Assembly: GCA_965368175.1 (NCBI GenBank) | Contig: CBDULX010000041.1 | Span: 1 to 17,366 of the forward strand | DNA: 17,366 bases | Direction of reading: 5' to 3' | Origin: CBDULX01 sp965368175 | GTDB lineage: Bacteria > Pseudomonadota > Gammaproteobacteria > SZUA-229 | Part shown: positions 7,100-16,560 of the stretch, piece after piece | How the letters are laid out: every line of letters begins with the position of its first letter | Position numbering within the stretch: the stretch's first letter is position 1 | Program-made: the position numbers and the translations under genes | The notes under the pieces: generated by a model | Database searches by the model: none | What the model was told of the DNA's origin: nothing | The model's input: the letters and a program-made list of their open reading frames with translations, nothing else

Positions 7100-8594
7100 A
7101 CTTCTTTTTTTTCGGAGCTACGCTGGCGTTAGCCTTGCTATCAGTCTGGCAGTCATTCATCGCCTGCTGGTAAAGCGCAGTGTATTGCTCGGCACTTTTC
7201 TGCCATGAATAGTCCTGGGCCATTGCATTCAATTGCAACTGTTTCCATATAACGGGCTGCTGATAATAAGTAATGGCCGTTTGCATGGCCTTGAGCAGGG
7301 CCTTTGAAGTATCGTCTTTCACCACAAAACCATTGGCGGTTTTGTTTTTAATAGTGGCTTTACTGGTATCTACCACCGTATCTGCCAGGCCACCCACGTT
7401 GCGGGCAATGGGCAGGCTGCCATAGCGTAAGCTATAGAGTTGATTCAGGCCGCAGGGCTCGAAGGTGGAGGGCATTAGATACATGTCGGTAGCAGCTTCA
7501 ATACGGTGGGATAACTGCTCGTCATAGCCAATAATTACAGCCATTATCTTCGGGTGTTTTTTGGCAAATGCGCTCAGGGCCTGTTCATATTTTTTCTCGC
7601 CGGTACCCAGTATCACTAATTGTATCGACCAGTCCTTAATCGTATTCAGGCTGGCTAAAATACTTTCCAGTCCTTTCTGTTCCACCAGTCGGCTGACCAT
7701 GGCAAACATCGGAATAGCATCATCGACGGGCAACTTGAGTTGCCGTTGTAACTGGCGTTTGTTTTCGATTTTTTTGCTCAGACTGCGTCGATTATAGTTC
7801 TGGACCAGATACGGATCCTGTCCCGGATTCCATACCTGGGTGTCAATACCATTGATGATGCCACTGAGTCGTCCCTTGCGATAGCGTAACAGGCCATCAA
7901 GTCCATAGCCAAATTCAGCTTGCTGTATTTCTTCGGCATAGGTTGGGCTTACGGTATTTATGCGATCGGCATATACCAGGCCGCCTTTAATGAATGATAA
8001 CTGGCCATGAAATTCAAGTCCGTCATACCCCCTGAGTTTGGCAGGAATGCCCAGTTCTTCGAAAGCCGTATAAGGAAACAGGCCCTGATAAGCCATGTTG
8101 TGTATGGTGAAAACGGTGGCCGGGCGTTTGGGTTCGTCGGATAACAATGCGGGCACCAGTGCGCTTTGCCAGTCATTGCTATGCACAATGTCTGGTTGCC
8201 ATTTGAGTTTGCATCGGTCCATTGCAATATCTGCGGCTACTTTTGAAAACAGGGCAAAACGAAAAGCATTATCAGCCCAGGATTTGCCTTTGGCATCCAG
8301 ATACGGGTTGCCGGGGCGATCATAAGCGACAGGACAATCCACCAGCCAGGTTTTGATTCGGCTGCCGGGCAGGATGGTTTCCAGCAGCTGGATGCTATGC
8401 CCCTGGTATTCAAGCCGGGCAACCGGTTTTGAATGTTTGATTTTACTCATTACATCCCGGTAAGCAGGCAATAACAGACGCACATCATGCTGATTTTTAT
8501 GCAGTGCGCGTGGCAGGCTGCCGGCAACATCACCCAGACCACCGGTTTTAATCAGTGGAAAAACTTCACTGCTAACATACAAAATACGACTCAT
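7092..8594 (-). CDS. glgA: Glycogen synthase (ADP-glucose), GT5
   Basis: A 500-aa GT5 glycogen synthase that transfers glucose from ADP-glucose to the non-reducing end of an alpha-1,4-glucan. The ADP-glucose motif KTGGL is at residues 16-20. Other conserved blocks are HSNDWQ (138-143), TIHNMAYQG (163-171), NGID (248-251) and SRLVEQKG (301-308, with R302 and K307). The catalytic-region motif is STFEPCGLNQLY (376-387, with E379). It is slightly longer than E. coli GlgA (477 aa), with a tail ending in PKKKKSN. The ATG overlaps the glgB stop by 1 nt (TGATG), which suggests translational coupling. Its 3' end overlaps the small SAP-like gene tail to tail. Confidence 0.97.
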   Translation of the reverse strand: MSRILYVSSEVFPLIKTGGLGDVAGSLPRALHKNQHDVRLLLPAYRDVMSKIKHSKPVARLEYQGHSIQLLETILPGSRIKTWLVDCPVAYDRPGNPYLDAKGKSWADNAFRFALFSKVAADIAMDRCKLKWQPDIVHSNDWQSALVPALLSDEPKRPATVFTIHNMAYQGLFPYTAFEELGIPAKLRGYDGLEFHGQLSFIKGGLVYADRINTVSPTYAEEIQQAEFGYGLDGLLRYRKGRLSGIINGIDTQVWNPGQDPYLVQNYNRRSLSKKIENKRQLQRQLKLPVDDAIPMFAMVSRLVEQKGLESILASLNTIKDWSIQLVILGTGEKKYEQALSAFAKKHPKIMAVIIGYDEQLSHRIEAATDMYLMPSTFEPCGLNQLYSLRYGSLPIARNVGGLADTVVDTSKATIKNKTANGFVVKDDTSKALLKAMQTAITYYQQPVIWKQLQLNAMAQDYSWQKSAEQYTALYQQAMNDCQTDSKANASVAPKKKKSN

Positions 8595-10765
8595 CAGACT
8601 TTTTTCAGTACTATACCGGCCAGTGGTGGCAAGGTCAGGTTCAGAGAATAGTCGCGGTTCATCCAGCTTATGTTTTCGGCTTCTATGTACTGACCATTGC
8701 CGACATTGCTGCCATCATAATATTCCGAATCGGAGTTTATCAGCTCTATGTACTGACCTTCTTCGGGGACCCCGACCCGGTAATTGTAGCGGGGAAGCGG
8801 AGTGAAGTTGAGCACCACGATAAAGCTGCCTTCCTCGCTGTGTCTTAGATAAGATAACACTGACTGGTCGGTGTCATTACAGTCTATCCACTGGAAACCC
8901 TGGGGTTCGAAGTCGTATTTATATAGTGTCGGTTCATTTTTATATAAGTGATTGAGGTCACTTACCAGTTTTTGTACACCCTGGTGGCAGGGGTATTGCA
9001 GCACATACCAGTCCAGCGCCTTATCGTGATTCCACTCATCGCCCTGACCAAATTCGCAGCCCATGAATAACAGTTTTTTACCTGGGTAGGTAAACATATA
9101 GGTGTACAGCAATCTCAGATTAGCAAATTGCTGCCAGCTGTCACCGGGCATTTTATACAGCATCGAAGACTTGCCATGGACCACTTCGTCATGGGAAAAG
9201 GGCAGCACAAAATTTTCGGTGAATAAATACAGCAATCCGAAGGTGAGTTCATGGTGATGATAATGACGATAAACCGGGGGTTTGCTCATGTAATGCAGGG
9301 TATCGTGCATCCAGCCCATATTCCATTTCATGGAGAAACCAAGCCCGCCAAGGTCAACCGGACGGGTGACCTGAGGCCAGGCGGTGGATTCCTCAGCAAT
9401 CACCATGGTGCCTGGATGTTCGGCATGGGTGACCTGATTCAGTTCCCGCATGAAGGCAATGGCTTCCAGGTTTTCATTACCGCCGTGGATATTGGGAATC
9501 CAGTCGTCTTTCTTCCGTGAATAATCCAGGTAAAGCATGGAGGCGACCGCATCTACACGCAAACCATCGATATGGTATTCCTCCAGCCAGAACAGAGCAC
9601 TGGACAGCAGGAAGTTTTTGACTTCATTGCGGCCATAGTTGTAAATCAGGGTGCCCCAGTCTCGGTGTTCACCGCGTCGAGGGTCTTCGTGTTCATAGAG
9701 CGGGCTGCCATCATACATGGCCAGTCCATGTGCGTCTTTTGGAAAGTGGGCGGGTACCCAGTCGAGGATGATGCCGATATCGTGCTGATGACAGTAATCG
9801 ACAAAATAACGGAAGTCATCACCCGTGCCAAATCGGCGGGTGGCGGCAAAATAACCGGTAGTCTGGTAACCCCATGAGGCATCCAGTGGGTGTTCCGTAA
9901 TCGGCATTAACTCAATGTGGGTAAAACCGGTCTTCTGGATGTACTCCACCAGTTGATGGGCCAGTTCCCGGTAATTTAAAAAATGTCCATCGGCGTCTCG
10001 TTGCCAGGAACCCAGGTGTAACTCATATATTGACATGGGTTCATGTAGCCAGTCATGCTGGCGTCGCTGTTGCATCCAGTCCTGGTCGAGCCATTGGTAA
10101 GTTCCTTCCTTAACGACAGAAGAGGATGTTTTAGGCCGCATTTCAAACTGCTGACCGTAGGGATCGGTTTTTTCCACCACCATTCCGGTGGCCCGGTTTT
10201 TGATTTCAAATTTGTAAAAGGCGCCTATGTTCACCCCGGGAATGAATAGCTCCCAGACCCCACTCTGCCCCAGGTTGCGCATGGGGTGACGGCGACCATC
10301 CCAGTTATTGAAATCGCCGATGACACTGACACGCTCAGCATTAGGCGCCCAGGTGGCAAATAACACACCGTCTACATTTTTGGTGCTATGTTCATGAGCC
10401 CCCAGTATGCGGTAGATATGCCAGTGTTTACCGGCGGAGAACAGGTTCAGGTCGAAATCGGATAGCTGGGCCGGGAAACTGTAAGGGTCATAATTGATGC
10501 TTTCATGACCGGAGCCATCGATGCGTTTGAGCTGGTAGTTGTCAGCTATCTGCTTGCCGGGGCCGCTCCATTCAAAAAAGTCGGAATTGGGAATGCGTTC
10601 CATTTCAATTTCATCGGGCATGATGAACATGGCCTGAGTATCAGGTGAAAATACTCTCAGGGTAGCTGTTTTATCTTGTCGGTGTAAACCAAGTAGGCTG
10701 AAAGGGTCATAGTGACTGGCCTGAGCAATTTTCCGGTGTTCTTCGGTATACAAGGATTTAGTCAT
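8594..10765 (-). CDS. glgB: 1,4-alpha-glucan branching enzyme, GH13
   Basis: A 723-aa branching enzyme that makes alpha-1,6 branch points in glycogen. The domains are an N-terminal GlgB module (about 10-115), a CBM48 (about 125-215, with [18 protein letters not shown]), the GH13 barrel (about 245-610) and a C-terminal beta domain. Catalytic residues fall at the same numbers as in E. coli: D405 in [11 protein letters not shown]458 in AEEST and D526 in [17 protein letters not shown] is at 335-341. The length matches E. coli GlgB (728 aa). It is the first gene of the minus-strand arm, overlaps glgA by 1 nt, and reads away from glgC. Confidence 0.98.
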   Translation of the reverse strand: MTKSLYTEEHRKIAQASHYDPFSLLGLHRQDKTATLRVFSPDTQAMFIMPDEIEMERIPNSDFFEWSGPGKQIADNYQLKRIDGSGHESINYDPYSFPAQLSDFDLNLFSAGKHWHIYRILGAHEHSTKNVDGVLFATWAPNAERVSVIGDFNNWDGRRHPMRNLGQSGVWELFIPGVNIGAFYKFEIKNRATGMVVEKTDPYGQQFEMRPKTSSSVVKEGTYQWLDQDWMQQRRQHDWLHEPMSIYELHLGSWQRDADGHFLNYRELAHQLVEYIQKTGFTHIELMPITEHPLDASWGYQTTGYFAATRRFGTGDDFRYFVDYCHQHDIGIILDWVPAHFPKDAHGLAMYDGSPLYEHEDPRRGEHRDWGTLIYNYGRNEVKNFLLSSALFWLEEYHIDGLRVDAVASMLYLDYSRKKDDWIPNIHGGNENLEAIAFMRELNQVTHAEHPGTMVIAEESTAWPQVTRPVDLGGLGFSMKWNMGWMHDTLHYMSKPPVYRHYHHHELTFGLLYLFTENFVLPFSHDEVVHGKSSMLYKMPGDSWQQFANLRLLYTYMFTYPGKKLLFMGCEFGQGDEWNHDKALDWYVLQYPCHQGVQKLVSDLNHLYKNEPTLYKYDFEPQGFQWIDCNDTDQSVLSYLRHSEEGSFIVVLNFTPLPRYNYRVGVPEEGQYIELINSDSEYYDGSNVGNGQYIEAENISWMNRDYSLNLTLPPLAGIVLKKV

Positions 10766-11186
10766 AATATTCCACTTGTTATTTATGCCTGGTTTGTTGA
10801 TGATTAATGCAAACGAATATTGAGTATATTAATAATTCGGGGGTTCATCCTATTCACAGCAAGTTACATGCACATTAACATGGCTGTAATCTGCCCCGGG
10901 TATTATTGCATGTGTGTACAGCTTCTGTAACTAGGTTGAATTGATCATCATATGTGTCATCAATGAATAATAAAGTATTACGCACCTGATTAGTGCATTT
11001 TGTTGATCCAGATAAACTTTTTGCATGAATTACTAACATGAAACATCCAGCTTGCTTCATAATTAACAATGAGGCTATGGTTTTTTATGGCACACTTGTT
11101 GCGGAATAAACTATAAATCATATGATGGCTTGATTAATCCTCTGCTAGGGCTGATAAATAAATATATAAATAACAGGTAATATTAA
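10766..11186. promoter_or_regulatory. Divergent glgB-glgC regulatory spacer
   Basis: A 421-bp AT-rich spacer between two divergent arms of the glycogen cluster, long enough for two promoters and operator sites. No good CRP-type site (TGTGA-N6-TCACA) was seen. A partial dyad, TTGAT...ATCAA, lies within about 10940-10965, and short repeats of ACATG/CATG occur near 10866-10885. A minus-strand open frame at 10875-11069 lacks any domain and is not called. Confidence 0.6.
11099..11126 (+). promoter_or_regulatory. Possible sigma70 promoter of glgC operon
   Basis: TTGCGG (11099-11104) and TATGAT (11121-11126) are 16 bp apart, about 60 bp before the glgC ATG. The fit is reasonable, but the region is AT-rich, so chance matches are likely. 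Confidence 0.35.
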
Positions 11187-12455
11187 ATGAGAAAAACAGA
11201 ATCGCAACGTTTTATCAGTAATTTGACTCGTAATACCCTGGCCCTGATTATGGCAGGGGGGCGAGGTTCACGTCTCAGTCATCTCACTCAGTGGCGTGCC
11301 AAGCCAGCGGTTCCATTCGGGGGGAAATTTCGTATTATCGATTTTCCTCTTTCCAATTGCGTCAATTCAGGTATTCGCCAGATTGGCGTGCTTACTCAGT
11401 ATAAAGCCCATTCATTAATACTTCATATACAGCGGGGATGGGGGCATTTACGGGCAGAATTTGGTGAGTTTGTCGAACTGTTACCGGCACAGCAAAGGGT
11501 TGAGACCTCCTGGTACACAGGTACGGCTGATTCTATATTCCAGAATCTGGATATTATCCGCATGCATGCACCGGAGTATGTGCTGATACTGGCCGGAGAC
11601 CATATCTATAAAATGGATTATGGCGATATGCTGGCAGCCCATGTAGAAAACCAGGCAGATATTACCGTGGGTTGTATTGAAGTTTCTCTGGAGCAGGCTA
11701 AATCCTATGGCGTGATGGGTGTTAATGAAGAAAATCGTATTCACAGTTTTCTTGAGAAACCTGAACATCCTGAGCCTCTGCCCGGTAGTGATGACTCAGC
11801 ACTATGCTCGATGGGGATCTATGTATTCAATACCTCCTTTCTGTTCGAGCAGTTAATCAAAGACGCCGATACTCCAAATTCCAGTCATGATTTTGGTAAA
11901 GATATCATTCCCTCGGCCATAGAAAAATATCGGGTGTACGCCTACCCATTCCGTGATGTGCAGAGTGGTAAACAATCTTACTGGCGGGATGTGGGTACAG
12001 TGGATGCTTTCTGGTCAGCGAATCTGGAGCTTATCGGTGTGACGCCAGAGCTGAACCTGTATGATAATAAATGGCCAATCTGGACCTACCAGGAGCAATT
12101 GCCTCCGGCCAAGTTTATTTTTGACGAGGATAAGCGACGAGGTATGGCAGTGGATTCACTGGTGTCTGGTGGCTGTATTATTTCCGGTGCTACTATTCGC
12201 AATTCCCTGTTATTCTCTAATGTCTGTGTGGATGATTACAGTCAAATCAATTCCTCCGTTCTGTTGCCAGAAGTGGTGGTTGGCAAAAACTGTGTCATAA
12301 ACAAAGCGGTAATCGATAAGGGCTGTGAAATCCCGGATGGTACGGTGATCGGGGAAAACCTGGCCGATGATGAAAGAAGATTTTCTGTGACGCCCAATGG
12401 TGTCGTACTGGTAACTCCTGATATGTTAGGTCAACAATTACACTATGTCCGCTAA
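11187..12455 (+). CDS. glgC: Glucose-1-phosphate adenylyltransferase
   Basis: A 422-aa ADP-glucose pyrophosphorylase, which makes ADP-glucose from ATP and glucose 1-phosphate and is the committed step of bacterial glycogen synthesis. The N-terminal nucleotide loop is [10 protein letters not shown] (21-30). K39 lies in [17 protein letters not shown], at the number of the fructose-1,6-bisphosphate site lysine of E. coli. GTADSIFQN is at 112-120, the catalytic aspartate D138 is in [11 protein letters not shown], and the glucose-1-phosphate lysine K191 is in FLEKP. The C-terminal part is a left-handed beta-helix ([15 protein letters not shown] onward). An AGGT lies about 9 nt before the ATG. It overlaps the following GH57 gene by 11 nt. 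Confidence 0.97.
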   Translation: MRKTESQRFISNLTRNTLALIMAGGRGSRLSHLTQWRAKPAVPFGGKFRIIDFPLSNCVNSGIRQIGVLTQYKAHSLILHIQRGWGHLRAEFGEFVELLPAQQRVETSWYTGTADSIFQNLDIIRMHAPEYVLILAGDHIYKMDYGDMLAAHVENQADITVGCIEVSLEQAKSYGVMGVNEENRIHSFLEKPEHPEPLPGSDDSALCSMGIYVFNTSFLFEQLIKDADTPNSSHDFGKDIIPSAIEKYRVYAYPFRDVQSGKQSYWRDVGTVDAFWSANLELIGVTPELNLYDNKWPIWTYQEQLPPAKFIFDEDKRRGMAVDSLVSGGCIISGATIRNSLLFSNVCVDDYSQINSSVLLPEVVVGKNCVINKAVIDKGCEIPDGTVIGENLADDERRFSVTPNGVVLVTPDMLGQQLHYVR

Positions 12456-14142
12456 ACTTAATGTCGTACTCTACTGGCACATGCATCAACCCGAGTATCG
12501 GGATTTACGTAATGGCGAATATCATCAACCCTGGACTTATCTCCATAGCATAAAAGATTATGTTGATATGGTGGCGCATCTGGAAGCTGTACCTCAGGCC
12601 AGAGCAGTGATTAATTTCGCGCCGATATTGCTGGAGCAAATTGAGGATTATCGGTTACAGCTGGAAGGTTTTCTGTATCACGGTGAAGCTCTGCGTGATC
12701 CCCTGTTAAGGGCGCTGGCAGATGAGGTGATACCTGAGGATCGTGATAAACGCATTGCCCTGATTCGAAGCTGTATGAAATCCAATGAACAGCGTCTGGT
12801 CAATCGTTTTAAACCCTATCGTCAACTGGTGAGCCTGGCAAATCAATTTCTGAAAAAACCTGCCAGTCTCGATTATTTAAGCGGCCAGTTTATGGTGGAT
12901 CTACTGGTCTGGTATCACCTGGCCTGGTTGGGTGAAACCGTACGCCGCACTGATCAGCGTGTGATCACTTTGATCAAAAAGAAACGGCTGTATAATTCCC
13001 ATGATCGACGTTTACTGGTCGAGGTGATTTACGATATCCATCAACATTTACTGGATCGTTATCGGCAGCTGGCCAACCAGGGGCGTATCGAATTATCCAT
13101 GACCCCCTATGCCCATCCTATTATTCCTCTGTTACACGATTTTCAGAGCGGACGCGAGGCAGTGCCGGAAATGGCTCTGCCGGAAGCCAGTGCTTATCCT
13201 GATGGTTACCATAGAGCCGAATGGCATATGCAAAAGGGACTGGAAAGCTTCAAACGTATTTTTGGATTTAGCCCCCAGGGCTGTTGGCCGTCGGAGGGTA
13301 GTATCAGCGAATCGACCGTAAATCTGCTGGCAGATCAGGGTATACGATGGCTGGCCAGTGGTGAAACCGTACTAAGAAATTCCATGCATAAATCCGGACT
13401 AGACAGTCATGGATGCCTTCATATGCCTTACCAGTTTCAGGAACAGCCAGTGCGTTGTTTTTTCAGGGATGACGGTCTGTCTGATCATATCGGCTTTAAA
13501 TATGCCGACTGGCATGCCGATGATGCAGTTGCCAACATGATTCATAATTTGCAGAACATAGCCACCGCCTGTACCAATCATCCTGAGGCTATTGTATCAA
13601 TCATTCTGGATGGCGAGAATGCCTGGGAATATTATCCGGAAAACGGTTTTTATTTTCTGACTGCTTTATATCAACAACTGTCTCAGCATGAGTCTATAGA
13701 ATTAACTACTTATAGCCAGTATCTGGATACACATGAGTCAGCTATCCAGTTAAATCACATTGTGGCAGGTAGCTGGGTATACGGCAGCCTGAGCACCTGG
13801 ATTGGCGACAAGGACAAAAATCGCGCCTGGGATATGCTGGTGGATGCCAAGCATGTTTTTGATCGTGTTATATCGGAGTCGCGGTTGTCTGAGGAAGACA
13901 GACATCGGGCCGAGTATCAGCTGGCTATATGTGAAGGTTCTGACTGGTTCTGGTGGTTTGGTGATTATAACCCCACCAATTCTGTGTCGGCATTTGATGA
14001 ACAATACCGATTACATTTATGTAATCTTTATCACCTGCTGGGTGAGCCTGCTCCGGAATACTTATCCCATTCCTTTTCAGAGGGCAGTGGTGAACCGGCC
14101 ATGGGTGGCGTGATGCTACCAGGACAACAACAAGAGTCGTAA
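12445..14142 (+). CDS. Glycoside hydrolase family 57 protein
   Basis: A 565-aa GH57 protein. This family includes alpha-amylases, 4-alpha-glucanotransferases, amylopullulanases and branching enzymes. The first conserved region is WHMHQP (11-16). The nucleophile region is GCWPSEGS, with E284 as the likely nucleophile, and the acid/base candidate is D389 in [10 protein letters not shown]-terminal helical part contains [21 protein letters not shown] (about 442-462), as in family members. The form beginning [11 protein letters not shown] differs from the GH57 branching enzymes I know, so an amylase or glucanotransferase-like activity is more likely, though unproven. It overlaps glgC by 11 nt and lies just before malQ, so it belongs to the glucan operon. 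No signal peptide is seen, so it is cytoplasmic. Confidence 0.9.
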   Translation: MSAKLNVVLYWHMHQPEYRDLRNGEYHQPWTYLHSIKDYVDMVAHLEAVPQARAVINFAPILLEQIEDYRLQLEGFLYHGEALRDPLLRALADEVIPEDRDKRIALIRSCMKSNEQRLVNRFKPYRQLVSLANQFLKKPASLDYLSGQFMVDLLVWYHLAWLGETVRRTDQRVITLIKKKRLYNSHDRRLLVEVIYDIHQHLLDRYRQLANQGRIELSMTPYAHPIIPLLHDFQSGREAVPEMALPEASAYPDGYHRAEWHMQKGLESFKRIFGFSPQGCWPSEGSISESTVNLLADQGIRWLASGETVLRNSMHKSGLDSHGCLHMPYQFQEQPVRCFFRDDGLSDHIGFKYADWHADDAVANMIHNLQNIATACTNHPEAIVSIILDGENAWEYYPENGFYFLTALYQQLSQHESIELTTYSQYLDTHESAIQLNHIVAGSWVYGSLSTWIGDKDKNRAWDMLVDAKHVFDRVISESRLSEEDRHRAEYQLAICEGSDWFWWFGDYNPTNSVSAFDEQYRLHLCNLYHLLGEPAPEYLSHSFSEGSGEPAMGGVMLPGQQQES

Positions 14143-14144
14143 TC

Positions 14145-14160
14145 GGAGGGGGCGCAAATT
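14145..14160 (+). promoter_or_regulatory. Strong Shine-Dalgarno and AUU start of malQ
   Basis: GGAGG at 14145-14149 (within GGAGGGGG) is followed after 8 nt by ATT at 14158-14160, in frame with malQ. No ATG, GTG or CTG lies in this frame between the GH57 stop and the conserved HPTSLPG. The alternative is TTG at 14200. It has no comparable Shine-Dalgarno, and using it would remove conserved N-terminal residues. Confidence 0.65.
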
Positions 14161-15669
14161 ACAAACAGCCAGAGCAAGCAACGAAGATCCGGTGTCTTAT
14201 TGCATCCAACTTCATTACCGGGCTTATATGGTAACGGTGATATAGGACTTTCAGCCTATCATTTTATAGATTTTCTTAATTCATGCGGTTGCTCTGTGTG
14301 GCAAATGTTACCGCTGGGGCCAACCCATATTGATGGCTCGCCTTACCAGTGTTTATCCGTGCATGCCGGTAATACTCAGTTAATCAGTATCGACTGGCTG
14401 GTGAATAAAAACTGGCTGGATTTATCTTCGGTCGATTTAAGCGGCGATAGTCAAAGTTGTCGTGTTCGAGCACTGAAACAGGCATATCAAAAATTCAATA
14501 CTGCTCACAGCAAGGATCAATGGCGGAAAAAATTTGATGTTTTCATTAAACAGCATCAGGACTGGCTGGAAGATTTCGCCCTGTTTATGGCGATCAAAAA
14601 AAACCTGCAAGGAGAAAAATGGTTTAACTGGCCAGATGAATTAAGAGACCGAGCTCCAGAAGCTGTTAAAGAAATTACCCGGGACCTCGCCGAAAGTATT
14701 GACCAGGTAAAATTTGAACAGTTTGTGTTCTTTACCCAATGGCATGAATTAAGAGACTATGCCATTGAACAGGGTGTTCTACTGTTTGGCGATATGCCTA
14801 TTTTTGTTTCCCATGACAGCGCCGATGTCTGGGCGCATAGAGAAAATTTTCTGATTGATGAAACTGGTCAGGCCAGTGTCGTTGCCGGAGTACCGCCGGA
14901 TGCTTTCTCGGAAACCGGGCAGCTTTGGGGCAATCCATTGTATGACTGGAAGGCCATGAAAGCGGATGGTTTCAGCTGGTGGCTTTCCCGATTTAGAACT
15001 CAGCATGAATTATTCGATATCATTCGCATAGATCATTTTCGTGGATTACAGGCCGGTTGGCAAATACCCGCTGAAGACGATACAGCGATAAATGGTAAAT
15101 GGGTAAAAGTGCCTGGCGTACAGTTGTTGTCAGCACTCAAAAAAGAATTCAGTGATCTGGCACTGGTGGCGGAAGACCTGGGTGTGATCACACCACTGGT
15201 TGATGACCTGAGGGACAAGTTCTCGCTACCCGGTATGAAAGTATTACAGTTCGCATTTGGTGATAACAGCAATAATCCTTACCTGCCTCATAATTATTCA
15301 CAAAACAGTGTGGTGTATACCGGCACCCATGACAATGATACAACCCTTGGCTGGTATCAGCATCTGGATAATTATTCACGTCGTCGTCTGCATGAATATC
15401 TGGCCTGCCCACAGCAAAATGAACTTGATATGCCCTGGGTAATGATTCGTCTGGCTTTATCATCGGTGGCTAACCTGGCGATTATTCCCATGCAGGATAT
15501 ATTGTCACTGGATTCATTGCACCGGATGAATACTCCCGGGACTATGGAAGATAACTGGCGATGGCGATTTGAGTGGACACAGATCTGGCCCAGTCTGGCC
15601 AATGATTTGTGGAAGTTGAATTCTACTTATAACCGGCTGGTTAGTGTAAAAAATAACCATGATAAGTAA
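14158..15669 (+). CDS. malQ: 4-alpha-glucanotransferase (amylomaltase), GH77
   Basis: A GH77 amylomaltase that moves glucan segments between maltooligosaccharides. Read from ATT it has 503 aa, near Thermus aquaticus amylomaltase (500 aa) and much shorter than E. coli MalQ. The N-terminal block RRSGVLLHPTSLPG contains the first barrel strand. Numbered from ATT, the catalytic residues are D292 in IIRIDHFRG, E339 in LVAEDLG and D392 in TGTHDND. VVAGVPPDAFSETGQLWGNPLY is also diagnostic. The start is placed at ATT because a strong Shine-Dalgarno precedes it and the conserved first strand would otherwise be lost. The reading frame is the same as that of the GH57 gene, with one TAA between them. 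It ends at a bidirectional terminator. The family call is very secure; the start is less so. Confidence 0.95.
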   Translation: MTNSQSKQRRSGVLLHPTSLPGLYGNGDIGLSAYHFIDFLNSCGCSVWQMLPLGPTHIDGSPYQCLSVHAGNTQLISIDWLVNKNWLDLSSVDLSGDSQSCRVRALKQAYQKFNTAHSKDQWRKKFDVFIKQHQDWLEDFALFMAIKKNLQGEKWFNWPDELRDRAPEAVKEITRDLAESIDQVKFEQFVFFTQWHELRDYAIEQGVLLFGDMPIFVSHDSADVWAHRENFLIDETGQASVVAGVPPDAFSETGQLWGNPLYDWKAMKADGFSWWLSRFRTQHELFDIIRIDHFRGLQAGWQIPAEDDTAINGKWVKVPGVQLLSALKKEFSDLALVAEDLGVITPLVDDLRDKFSLPGMKVLQFAFGDNSNNPYLPHNYSQNSVVYTGTHDNDTTLGWYQHLDNYSRRRLHEYLACPQQNELDMPWVMIRLALSSVANLAIIPMQDILSLDSLHRMNTPGTMEDNWRWRFEWTQIWPSLANDLWKLNSTYNRLVSVKNNHDK

Positions 15670-15682
15670 AATTCATGCAAAA

Positions 15683-15707
15683 AAACGGGAACCTGTAGTT
15701 CCCGTTT
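15683..15707. terminator. Bidirectional intrinsic terminator
   Basis: AAACGGGAAC and GTTCCCGTTT form a perfect 10-bp stem around the loop CTGTA. Plus-strand reading leads into CTGTTT. Minus-strand reading leads into seven Ts (complement of 15679-15685). It lies 13 bp after malQ and 23 bp after the end of the Sel1-repeat gene, so it serves both convergent units and is strongest on the minus strand. Confidence 0.9.
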
Positions 15708-15730
15708 CTGTTTAAGTTACTCGTAGCGTT

Positions 15731-16555
15731 TTACTGGCAGGCGGTAAGGAAACGAGCTTTTTTGCCTTTACAGATATCCGACTCAAATTGTTCGTTCTGT
15801 GGCTGGCTACCTGTGTTTTGACTGGAAGAAGGCTGTGTTGCCGCTTGTTGTCTTCGTTTTTCTTCAGCTCTGCGTTTTTCTTCTGCAGCGAGCCTGCGAC
15901 GTTCTCGCTCTGCATTTTCACGTTGCGCCTGGGCTTTAGCAGCGGCAGCATTTCGTTGTTCTTCCTGTCTGGCTCGGTAAGCTGCTTGTTGTTTCTTTTT
16001 TTCCAGTTCCTGCTGGCGTTGTTGCTGTCTGGAACTGTGTAATCTGTTTTCGATTTTAAACAGCTCATCTTCAGCACCGGTTACACCCTTGGCTTTGGCT
16101 GATTTTAAAAGTGTGGTGGCCTTGTCGCTATCCTGTTTTACACCAACACCACTGCCATACATCTGGCCCAGCAGCAGCATGGCTTCGCCATCTCGACTGG
16201 CCGCTGATTTTTCAAGGGAACTTAACCAGGCTTTGTGTGAGTCCTTGAAGCCATTTTCACGAATATCAATATAGGCCAGTCGGTTGATGGCGGCTTTATG
16301 ATTTTGAGCAGCGGCTTTTTTGTACCATTCAATTGCCTGTTTATGGTCTGCTGTTGTGCCCTGACCGGATTCAAGCATGTTAGCCAGTCTATACTGAGCA
16401 TTGGCATTACCATTGGTGGCCAGCTTCATCTGAAACTCCAGTACACCGGCACCATAATTGGCTGCCTGAGTGACTGCGGTCATAGAGAAAAAGACTAATC
16501 CTGTAATGATGACGAATGAGTTCTTTAAGCGACTCAGGTTACTCATAATATTCAT
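15731..16555 (-). CDS. Secreted Sel1-repeat protein with charged coiled coil
   Basis: A 274-aa protein. Residues 1-31 look like a signal peptide with cleavage after AVTQA. Three Sel1-like helical repeats span about 50-160: NANAQYRLANMLESGQGT (50-67), a degenerate middle copy, and GEAMLLLGQMYGSGVGV (123-139). A long charged region rich in Gln, Lys, Arg, Glu and Ala (about 165-238) should form a coiled coil. A low-complexity Ser/Gln linker follows, then a short end with C262 and C273 that could form a disulfide. Sel1 repeats usually mediate protein contacts. The gap to the upstream porin-like gene is only 5 bp, so they are probably co-transcribed. An in-frame ATG three codons later (16546) has a GGA-like sequence before it and may be the start. 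Function is unknown. Confidence 0.85.
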   Translation of the reverse strand: MNIMSNLSRLKNSFVIITGLVFFSMTAVTQAANYGAGVLEFQMKLATNGNANAQYRLANMLESGQGTTADHKQAIEWYKKAAAQNHKAAINRLAYIDIRENGFKDSHKAWLSSLEKSAASRDGEAMLLLGQMYGSGVGVKQDSDKATTLLKSAKAKGVTGAEDELFKIENRLHSSRQQQRQQELEKKKQQAAYRARQEEQRNAAAAKAQAQRENAERERRRLAAEEKRRAEEKRRQQAATQPSSSQNTGSQPQNEQFESDICKGKKARFLTACQ

Positions 16556-16560
16556 CCAGT

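Noticed and set aside
10875..11069. Minus-strand 64-aa open frame in the glgB-glgC spacer
   Set aside because: It has no domain, no clear Shine-Dalgarno and a composition like the AT-rich spacer.
14200..14202. TTG as the malQ start
   Set aside because: It would remove RRSGVL, part of the first barrel strand, and lacks a good Shine-Dalgarno, whereas ATT at 14158 has both supports.
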